A stretch of 64,000 bases of DNA, from positions 558,001 through 622,000 of the forward strand of contig NZ_AUHD01000001.1 of NCBI RefSeq assembly GCF_000423005.1, in the 5' to 3' direction. Shown one piece after another: positions 57,901 through 64,000 of this stretch. The stretch comes from Gelidibacter mesophilus DSM 14095. Lineage in GTDB: Bacteria > Bacteroidota > Bacteroidia > Flavobacteriales > Flavobacteriaceae. The notes beneath the pieces were generated by a model, which worked only from the letters and a program-made list of their open reading frames with translations, did not search any database and was not told where the DNA came from. A program made the position numbers and the translations under genes. Position 1 is the stretch's first letter. Every line of letters starts with the position of its first letter.

Positions 57901-59538
57901 ATGATTTCAGTCGATAATTTAGCTGTAGAATTTGGTGGGACTTCTTTATTTAGCGAGGTGTCTTTCACTATCAATGAAAATGATAAAATTGCCCTGATGG
58001 GAAAAAATGGTGCCGGTAAATCTACAATGATGAAAATTATTGCGGGCGAACAAAAGCCCTCCAAAGGCCACGTCCGTTTTCCAAAAGATGCGATCATTGC
58101 CTATTTGCCACAGCATTTGTTGACTGAAGATGCCTGTACAGTATTTGAAGAGGCTTCAAAAGCTTTTTCCCATGTATTTGAAATGCGGGATGAAATGGAG
58201 CAATTGAACACAGCTTTAGAAACCAGAACAGATTATGATTCTGATGACTACATGAAAATTATTCAGAAAGTATCAGATTTGGGTGAAAAATATTATGCTC
58301 TTGAAGATGTTAATTATGATGCTGAAGTGGAAAAGGCATTGGCGGGATTAGGCTTTAAGCGGGAAGATTTTACCAGAATGACCAGTGAGTTTAGTGGTGG
58401 ATTTCGTATGCGTATTGAATTGGCAAAAATATTGTTGCAAAAGCCAGATTTGATTCTTTTGGATGAGCCTACCAATCATATTGACATTGAGTCGGTAATA
58501 TGGCTCGAAGATTTCTTGCTCAACAAGGCGAATGCGGTGATGGTCATTTCTCACGATAAGGCTTTTATTGACAATATCACCAATAGAACGATTGAAGTGA
58601 CCATGGGGCGTATTTATGATTATAAAGCCAATTACTCCCATTATCTACAATTGCGTGAAGACCGACGTTCTCATCAGATTAAAGCGTACCAGGAACAACA
58701 ACGGTTTATTGCGGATAATATGGCATTTATTGAGCGTTTTAAAGGCACCTACTCCAAAACCAATCAAGTGAACTCACGAGAGAAGATGCTTGAAAAATTG
58801 GAAATTATTGAAGTGGATGATATTGATACGTCATCTTTGAAATTGAGATTTCCACCAGCACAACGTTCAGGAGATTATCCGGTAACTGTAAAAGATTTAT
58901 CAAAATCCTATGGTGAGCATGTTGTGTTTAAAAACGCCAATATGTCTATTTCAAGAGGCGAAAAAGTCTCTTTTGTAGGCCGAAATGGTGAAGGAAAATC
59001 TACTATGATCAAAGCCATTATGGGAGAAATTGAAGTGGAAGGAAGTTGCCATTTGGGCCACAATGTTAAAGTAGGCTATTTTGCACAAAATCAAGCCTCA
59101 CTTTTGGATGAAGGCTTGACAATTTTCCAGACCGTGGATGAAGTAGCACAAGGTGATGTCAGAACGCAAATTAAAAATATCCTTGGACGGTTTATGTTTA
59201 AGGGCGATGATATTGATAAGAAAGTAAGTGTGTTATCCGGTGGAGAAAAAACAAGATTGGCCATGGTAAAACTTTTGCTCGAACCTGTTAACTTATTGAT
59301 TCTGGATGAGCCGACCAATCACTTGGATTTAAAGTCTAAGGACGTTTTAAAAGAAGCACTTTTAGATTTTGATGGCACCTTGATACTGGTATCTCATGAT
59401 CGTGATTTTTTACAAGGTTTGTCACAAAAAGTTTTCGAATTTAAAGATCAAAGAGTTATTGAACATTTTGAGACGATAGATGATTTCTTGGTGAGAAACA
59501 GAATAGAGAATTTGAAAGAGATTGATTTAAAGAACTAA
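57901..59538 (+). CDS. ABC-F family ATPase (ribosome-associated)
   Basis: This 545-residue soluble protein has two complete ABC domains and no membrane segment, the ABC-F layout. Domain 1 has ALMGKNGAGKSTMMKII, FSGGFRMRIELAKILLQKP and DLILLDEPTNHIDIES. Domain 2 has SFVGRNGEGKSTMIKAI, LSGGEKTRLAMVKLL and NLLILDEPTNHLDLKS. The linker between them (residues ~245-320, LREDRRSHQIKAYQEQQRFIADNMAFIERFKGTY) is the P-site-tRNA-interaction region. Such proteins act in translation or antibiotic protection on the ribosome. The length and the short C-terminus suggest a YbiT/EttA-like housekeeping member. Confidence 0.93.
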   Translation: MISVDNLAVEFGGTSLFSEVSFTINENDKIALMGKNGAGKSTMMKIIAGEQKPSKGHVRFPKDAIIAYLPQHLLTEDACTVFEEASKAFSHVFEMRDEMEQLNTALETRTDYDSDDYMKIIQKVSDLGEKYYALEDVNYDAEVEKALAGLGFKREDFTRMTSEFSGGFRMRIELAKILLQKPDLILLDEPTNHIDIESVIWLEDFLLNKANAVMVISHDKAFIDNITNRTIEVTMGRIYDYKANYSHYLQLREDRRSHQIKAYQEQQRFIADNMAFIERFKGTYSKTNQVNSREKMLEKLEIIEVDDIDTSSLKLRFPPAQRSGDYPVTVKDLSKSYGEHVVFKNANMSISRGEKVSFVGRNGEGKSTMIKAIMGEIEVEGSCHLGHNVKVGYFAQNQASLLDEGLTIFQTVDEVAQGDVRTQIKNILGRFMFKGDDIDKKVSVLSGGEKTRLAMVKLLLEPVNLLILDEPTNHLDLKSKDVLKEALLDFDGTLILVSHDRDFLQGLSQKVFEFKDQRVIEHFETIDDFLVRNRIENLKEIDLKN

Positions 59539-59670
59539 TAGAGCGTTGGAAACGATCAGATAAATTTCATTTAGGCTCACTTCTTTAGATTTTTTTCGTT
59601 AAATTTTGCGCCTCAACACTAGTTTTTTAAATCTATACTTTTAGATTTTAATTTTGAACATCAAAAATTT

Positions 59671-60408
59671 ATGAGAAAAGCCATTAGGCACTTCATTAGC
59701 AAGATAGGAGCTTTTTTAAGAGAGAAATTTCATCAATATGATGTCACACTGCCCTATATCATCACCGTAGTTATTGCCTTAATTGTTGTGATTGGTGGAA
59801 TTAACTTATTTATTGAACTGACGGAAACGCTAAAGTCAGACCTACTGGCAGATTACGACCAAAAAATCACCGAATATGTAATAGCGCATCGGTCGCCCGC
59901 ACTTACCAAATATTTTGTTTTTGTAACCCACGTGGGTGATATTTATGGCTATGCCATCGTTTTGGGTATATTTGCCTTCATGTCTATTTTCGTATATAAA
60001 CGTTGGAAATATGCCGTGCAAATCGTTTTGGTTTTAGCGTTATCTGCCATTTCTAATCTTATTCTTAAAAGGTTCATAGACCGGGCAAGACCGGGAATTG
60101 AACACATGGTTTCAGTTGAAACATTAAGCTATCCTAGTGGGCATGCCATGAGTGCTATGGCATTTTATGGGTTTTTAATGTTTTTATTTTACAGATTTAA
60201 GATTCCTATCTTTTTAAAAATCACCGTCATTTTACTGTTGGCGGTACTTATTTTGAGCATCGGTCTTAGTCGTATTTACCTTGGTGTCCACTTTCCTTCG
60301 GATATTGCTGGTGGCTATATTGCCGGACTTATTTGGGTAATTTTTTGTGTGCTTTTATTTGATGTTATTGAAATATTTAGAAGAGATCCAAGTACACCTT
60401 CTATTTAG
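59671..60408 (+). CDS. PAP2-family membrane phosphatase
   Basis: This 245-residue membrane protein has about six helices and the full type 2 phosphatidic acid phosphatase motif set: K-R-F-I-D-R-A-R-P (motif 1), YPSGHAMSAMAF (motif 2 with His) and SRIYLGVHFPSDIAGG (motif 3 with the nucleophilic His and Asp). It dephosphorylates a lipid phosphate or undecaprenyl pyrophosphate on the outer side of the inner membrane; which one cannot be told. A basic amphipathic N-terminus (RKAIRHFISKIGAFLREKFH) precedes the first helix. Confidence 0.92.
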   Translation: MRKAIRHFISKIGAFLREKFHQYDVTLPYIITVVIALIVVIGGINLFIELTETLKSDLLADYDQKITEYVIAHRSPALTKYFVFVTHVGDIYGYAIVLGIFAFMSIFVYKRWKYAVQIVLVLALSAISNLILKRFIDRARPGIEHMVSVETLSYPSGHAMSAMAFYGFLMFLFYRFKIPIFLKITVILLLAVLILSIGLSRIYLGVHFPSDIAGGYIAGLIWVIFCVLLFDVIEIFRRDPSTPSI

Positions 60409-60525
60409 TAATACGGCAAAAGAAAAGCTTCATCACCAAAAAAATGTGAATACAAAGCCATTAAATTTTACGGAATAATTTAACTTCGTAGGAATGAATT
60501 GTTTCATCAGAATTCAGCTCTAGTT

Positions 60526-61089
60526 ATGGTAAATCAGCGTACGTTATCCAAAGAACAATCTGAGTCTCTTCTTGAGGTTTTAAAAGCCCGCTTTGAAAAT
60601 CACTCCAACCGACATAAGGATCTGGAATGGACTCCTATAGATAAGCGCTTAAAAACAAGTCCTAATAAACTGTGGTCGCTCAACGAAATGGAACGAACAG
60701 GAGGTGAGCCTGATGTTGTGGGCTATGAGCAATTGAACGATGTGTTTGTTTTTCAGGATTGTTCAGAAGAAAGCCCTAAAGGTCGCCGCAGTATTTGCTA
60801 CGATCGTAAGGGACTCGAATCAATAAAGGAACATCCACCAAAACACACGGCTATTGATATGGCAGAGAAAATGGGCGTTGAAATTTTAACTGAAGAAGAG
60901 TATCGAGCACTACAGCAACTCGGTACTTTTGATTCCAAAACATCCAATTGGTTAAAAACGCCATCAGACATTAGGGCATTGGGAGGAGCTATTTTTGCTG
61001 ATTTTAGATTTGGGCAGGTTTTTATATATCATAATGGTGCCCAATCTTATTATGCAGGACAAGGGTTTAGAGCTTCACTTAAAATTTAA
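60526..61089 (+). CDS. DUF4256 domain-containing protein
   Basis: This 187-residue cytoplasmic protein matches the DUF4256 pattern. It begins NQRTLSKEQSESLLEVLKARFENHSNRHKDLEW, continues LWSLNEMERTGGEPDVVGY, FVFQDCSEESPKGRRSICYDRKGLE and AEKMGVEILTEEEYRALQQLGTFDSKTSNWLKTP, and ends FRFGQVFIYHNGAQSYYAGQGFRASLKI. The function is unknown. The ATG start was chosen; a TTG nine codons upstream would add MFHQNSALV-type sequence that the family lacks. It is monocistronic between PAP2 and the sirtuin. Confidence 0.85.
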   Translation: MVNQRTLSKEQSESLLEVLKARFENHSNRHKDLEWTPIDKRLKTSPNKLWSLNEMERTGGEPDVVGYEQLNDVFVFQDCSEESPKGRRSICYDRKGLESIKEHPPKHTAIDMAEKMGVEILTEEEYRALQQLGTFDSKTSNWLKTPSDIRALGGAIFADFRFGQVFIYHNGAQSYYAGQGFRASLKI

Positions 61090-61274
61090 GACGCTTAATT
61101 TTTTCAACAATAAAGCTTGAACTTTATTATATTATTAACGTGAGAGTCTTTTCGAATTAAATGTCATTTTAAATTGTGTAAAAAGTATCTCACTTTCTTT
61201 TTGGGGTAAGGGATGCGTTTTGACATTGAGTATCTTGAGTTCGACTTGAATTTCTGATTGTTTCAATTTCAACT

Positions 61275-61949
61275 TCATTCCAGCATCCCAATAACCTTTT
61301 TTACTCCCGTTGTCGCAGTTTCGGCAATAACCGTTAAGTCACCCCCACTTTCCATTGCAGGCTTAGGGTCTATATAATAAATAGGCGTTCCTTCTGGAAC
61401 ATAATGCATTAATCCAGCTGCGGGATAGACTTGCATGGACGTACCAATAATGATTAAAATATCGGCAGTAGCGCAAAGTTCCATGGCAGTTTCAATCATG
61501 GGCACTGCTTCCCCAAACCAAACAATATGTGGTCTGAGTTGATGTCCACTTGGACAGACATCTCCTAGTTTAATATCATCTTTATGTTCATAATAACTGA
61601 GCTCATCCATGACATTTCTGACTTTTAATAACTCGCCATGTAAATGGATCACCTTGGAACTTCCGGCACGTTCATGTAAATCGTCCACATTTTGAGTAAT
61701 AATTGATACCTTATAATCCTTTTCTAGGCCTGCCAAATCAAGATGTGCAGCGTTAGGTTTTACGGTGAGCAACTGGCGTCTGCGCTGATTGTAAAAATCA
61801 AGAACAAGTTCAGGGTTGGCTCTAAATCCTTCAGGTGTCGCCACTTCCATTACATCATGACCTTCCCATAATCCGTCTGCATCCCTAAATGTTTTAATCC
61901 CACTTTCGGCACTGATGCCTGCGCCGGTTAATACTACAATATGTTTCAT
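61275..61949 (-). CDS. SIR2-family NAD-dependent protein deacylase, lacking the CxxC zinc pairs
   Basis: This 224-residue sirtuin removes acyl groups from lysines using NAD. Visible are VLTGAGISAESGIKTFRD (NAD loop), IITQNVDDLHERAG, the catalytic histidine in HLHGELLK (H104), PHIVWFGEAVPM and IIIGTSMQVYPAAGL. The Y53-x-x-R56 pair in DFYNQRRRQ is the class III signature for desuccinylase/demalonylase activity. The zinc ribbon is degenerate: only one cysteine (DVCPSGHQL) remains where two CxxC pairs are usual. The cytoplasmic link to acyl-CoA metabolism is plausible, since acyl-CoAs acylate lysines. Confidence 0.87.
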   Translation of the reverse strand: MKHIVVLTGAGISAESGIKTFRDADGLWEGHDVMEVATPEGFRANPELVLDFYNQRRRQLLTVKPNAAHLDLAGLEKDYKVSIITQNVDDLHERAGSSKVIHLHGELLKVRNVMDELSYYEHKDDIKLGDVCPSGHQLRPHIVWFGEAVPMIETAMELCATADILIIIGTSMQVYPAAGLMHYVPEGTPIYYIDPKPAMESGGDLTVIAETATTGVKKVIGMLE

Positions 61950-62106
61950 GTTTTTAGATTTTCTTTATTTATAGAATTTCTATGTGTTTATTAAATTGTC
62001 TTTTGTTTTAAGAACTCAAGGCATTAAATGTTCTTATTAAAAAATGTTTACTTCTTAAAGACCATCAAGATGTTTCGACAAGCTCAGCAATCCACGCTTT
62101 GCTCTT

Positions 62107-62138
62107 AGAATCAAGAATCAAGAATCAAGACTTGATTG
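62107..62138. repeat. Tandem AGAATCA heptamers with palindromic end
   Basis: AGAATCA occurs three times in a row and is followed by AGACTTGATT, so the last copy folds with the tail (AATCAAG/CTTGATT). The same words in degenerate form flank the gene at 2436-2789. Confidence 0.6.
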
Positions 62139-62317
62139 TTACTTATTGACGAACCATTGTTTTTGAATTTATAACAGTTCAAAACCAAAGTTTTTATTCA
62201 GATGTTTCGCGATACAATTAGCAAGACTCTTTTTTTAAAACTTGACAATCCTAACTTTGCTATTTCTTTTTCGAACAACAATGCTTAAAAATAAGTGCTG
62301 ATAAATGATGAACACAG

Positions 62318-62325
62318 TATCTTTG
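62318..62325 (+). promoter_or_regulatory. -7 box of the TrmH-family gene
   Basis: TATCTTTG, a perfect TAnnTTTG, 20 bases before the ATG. Confidence 0.55.
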
Positions 62326-62345
62326 TTTAAATATAAACTTTTTTG

Positions 62346-63008
62346 ATGACTCACCTCCAACTTTTAGAGCATTTAGAAACCTATCTTACCCCTGAGAGAA
62401 AAGCCCGCTTCGATACGGTGCTTCCAAACAGGACCAAGCATTTTACCGTGGCCACTGAAGATGTGTACCAATTGCATAACACGAGTGCAGTCATAAGAAG
62501 TTGTGATGTGTTTGGGATTCAGGAAGTGCATATTGTTGAAGAACGCAATTCCAAACGAATTGATAGGGAAATTGCGATGGGTTCCCAAAAGTGGGTGGAT
62601 TTGAAACGATTTCATACCGTTAAGGATTGTATCAAAAGCTTAAAAGAAAATGGATACCAAATAGTGGCGACTACACCACATGAGAATGACCAAGTGCTTT
62701 CGGATTTTGACATTAGTAAAAAGTCCTGTTTCTTTTTTGGTAGGGAGACAGAAGGTTTGTCTCAAGATGTTTTGGAGAATGCAGATTGCTATTTAAAAAT
62801 CCCGATGGTAGGTTTTACCGAGAGTTTGAATATTTCAGTTTCTGCAGCCATCATTTTACAGGACGTTACAAATAAATTACGACAGTCTAATGTGAATTGG
62901 CAGCTGACCAATCAGGAACAATTGGAAAAACGTTTTGATTGGATTTCAAAAACCTTAAAAAGTTATGATGATATTGTAGAGCGGTTTTATGAAAAGAAGA
63001 AAACCTAG
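62346..63008 (+). CDS. TrmH-family tRNA/rRNA 2'-O-methyltransferase
   Basis: This 220-residue SPOUT (SpoU) methyltransferase is probably tRNA Gm18 methyltransferase. Motif 1 is NTSAVIRSCDVFGIQEVHIVEE (Asn/Arg of motif 1). Motif 2 is SCFFFGRETEGLSQDVLENA and motif 3 is KIPMVGFTESLNISVSAAIIL, forming the trefoil knot SAM site. The short length without an RNA-binding L30e domain and the basic C-terminus match TrmH rather than RlmB. The ATG one codon after a TTG was chosen. Its stop overlaps the convergent gene by four bases. Confidence 0.9.
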   Translation: MTHLQLLEHLETYLTPERKARFDTVLPNRTKHFTVATEDVYQLHNTSAVIRSCDVFGIQEVHIVEERNSKRIDREIAMGSQKWVDLKRFHTVKDCIKSLKENGYQIVATTPHENDQVLSDFDISKKSCFFFGRETEGLSQDVLENADCYLKIPMVGFTESLNISVSAAIILQDVTNKLRQSNVNWQLTNQEQLEKRFDWISKTLKSYDDIVERFYEKKKT

Positions 63009-63781
63009 TTGCTTCTATTTTTGCTTCTGCTCAATACTTTGTACTCTTCGTAACATTCGCTAATAGCGTCCAGAATCTGGAGGTCATTGGCCGTTTGAAT
63101 GAATTCTTTGGAGTAATTGCATTGACTGACAATTTCATCCAAATCAACCCGGTCTACTTGTAATAAAACCATTAACATTTCACGATCAAAGCGAGAAGCC
63201 AGTAAATTTCTGATTTCATCGTCCTTTTTCATTTGTCTTAATTTACTCAGCTCATTGGGCTTCTTTCCAAACATGTTATATAGAAAGTCCGCTGGATTAA
63301 ATATTGCTCCCAAAACTTTATTGACTGCTCCTGTATTGCTTCCTGCTTCATAGCCAGCTGTTGATAGGCCTGAAATGCTGTATCTGTAATTGGTTTTAAC
63401 TGGCACTTGTTTGATATCAACTTCTAAAAAACCCGTAAGGCGTAATTGATTGACGACTACTTCTTCCAACGCCAGCGCTAGCTCTGTCATTTCAATCTTG
63501 GTTTCTCCAAATTTTAACCAGTCGTTCGTCACTCTTACTTTAATGGATTTATAACCCAAAAACGAAAAATGCAAAGTATCATTGGCATTGGCTTTAATCG
63601 TGAATTCGCCAAGATTGTTAGTAGTGGTCCCAATCACTTGATTTAAGTTGACAATGTTCACACTTTCCAAAGTTTCATTAGTACTCGTGCTGTATACCGC
63701 TCCTGATACAACGGTTGGTTCTTGTGCCAGACTCAGGGAGGAAATGAATAAAAAAGCAGTAAGTATTAGTAGGTGCCTCAT
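63005..63781 (-). CDS. Exported CarboxypepD-like regulatory domain protein
   Basis: This 258-residue secreted protein has signal MRHLLILTAFLFISSLSLAQ. A carboxypeptidase-regulatory/CNA-B-like beta-sandwich follows: VVSGAVYSTSTNETLESVNIVNLNQVIGTTTNNLGEFTIKANANDTLHFSFLGYKSIKVRV. This is the domain that also opens TonB-dependent SusC receptors. The C-terminal half (KTNYRYSISGLSTAGYEAGS and a helical DLQILDAISECYEEYKVL) has no barrel or plug, so it is a stand-alone member. The start was set at the signal-peptide ATG; an upstream extension of 20 residues lacks signal character. The role is unknown, probably outer membrane-associated. Confidence 0.78.
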   Translation of the reverse strand: MRHLLILTAFLFISSLSLAQEPTVVSGAVYSTSTNETLESVNIVNLNQVIGTTTNNLGEFTIKANANDTLHFSFLGYKSIKVRVTNDWLKFGETKIEMTELALALEEVVVNQLRLTGFLEVDIKQVPVKTNYRYSISGLSTAGYEAGSNTGAVNKVLGAIFNPADFLYNMFGKKPNELSKLRQMKKDDEIRNLLASRFDREMLMVLLQVDRVDLDEIVSQCNYSKEFIQTANDLQILDAISECYEEYKVLSRSKNRSN

Positions 63782-64000
63782 TGGTTTATTTAAGCGATAA
63801 AAATAAGAAACAAAACTCAGAAACGGGTCGAAACACTGCAAAATTGATATAATATTAACTTTAAGGAATTGGGGTTGCGAGTTATGAGTTATGAGATAAG
63901 AGTGATGCTGAGCGTTTGTTTGGGCTAGCTTGTTGTAAAATCAAACAGCATGCTTTTGGGAGAATGATGGACAAAGTAGTTTTCATAAATGGAAAATCCT
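63782..64000. other. Non-coding end of window
   Basis: No gene is visible. A short direct repeat GAGTTATGA-GTTATGAGA occurs near 63879. Confidence 0.4.

Larger units (their letters stand above)
61950..62345. other. Divergent gap with repeat words
   Basis: In these 396 bases I see no gene. A TTTCGACAAGCTCAGCA word (62081-62097) is the inverse of a GAGCTTGTCGAA repeat. Three tandem AGAATCA heptamers (62107-62127) are followed by an AATCAAG-a-CTTGATT palindrome. The trmH -7 box is at 62318. The heptamer type also occurs beside the four-helix-bundle gene. Confidence 0.55.

Overview
The window comes from a member of the Flavobacteriaceae (Bacteroidota). The sequence is AT-rich, translation starts lack Shine-Dalgarno boxes, and many genes carry a TAnnTTTG -7 box, in the best cases with a TTG about 19-22 bp upstream. 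The families also fit: GlmU-family protein, DUF4199, DUF4252 and DUF6263 proteins, PurL with a fused glutaminase, a CarB lacking the C-terminal regulatory domain, a zinc-free L31, and lipoproteins with short lipoboxes. I see no rRNA, tRNA, CRISPR array, insertion sequence or prophage. The window is mostly chromosomal housekeeping with a few accessory patches.

Layout. 1-432 is the 3' end of a cell-wall amidase. 591-6977 is a leftward fatty-acid beta-oxidation operon (MarR regulator, fused hydroxyacyl-CoA dehydrogenase/enoyl-CoA hydratase, thiolase, a four-helix-bundle protein, acyl-CoA dehydrogenase). A near-perfect palindrome sits in its promoter. An LtaS-like membrane sulfatase follows, then an acyl-CoA synthetase, PurL, an RsmB-type rRNA methyltransferase and a BNR-repeat lipoprotein. 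17437-18974 is an ECF sigma operon. 18975-19415 is a structured gap with a candidate small RNA. 19416-26446 holds an MsbA-like ABC exporter, a phosphosugar mutase, a GT2 glycosyltransferase, a DUF4199 protein, ribosomal protein L31 and a GlmU-family protein. 27006-32808 holds MtaB, a lipocalin-like lipoprotein, a degenerate GNAT, a hydrolase, and a lytic transglycosylase coupled to cardiolipin synthase. 33930-34994 is an isolated AT-rich ATP-grasp gene. 35441-40328 holds TPR and DUF6263 proteins, ribosomal protein L34 and CarB.

40387-43794 contains the most unusual locus. A SatD-family protein whose N-terminus reads like a class III nucleotidyl-cyclase/polymerase palm is joined to a helix-turn-helix and overlaps a DUF3307 membrane protein. 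Upstream lie four tandem 20-bp dyads with an exact 28-bp period. Next to it are a thioesterase and RmuC. 43965-47105 is a metal-complex (siderophore/haem/cobalamin-type) ABC importer, followed by an S41 protease with a decayed in-frame tail. 49099-51286 is a second ECF sigma operon with two DUF4252 proteins. PurB, a helical-repeat protein, a haem-binding protein, a glycosyltransferase, the ergothioneine pair EgtB/EgtD, an ABC-F ATPase, a PAP2 phosphatase, a DUF4256 protein, a zinc-ligand-poor sirtuin, a TrmH-type methyltransferase and a CarboxypepD-like exported protein complete the window.

Short intergenic hairpins and heptamer repeats of several types are scattered between genes, including inside the beta-oxidation and ABC-importer operons. 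They look like dispersed repeat families. All function calls rest on reading motifs by eye; no database search was run.
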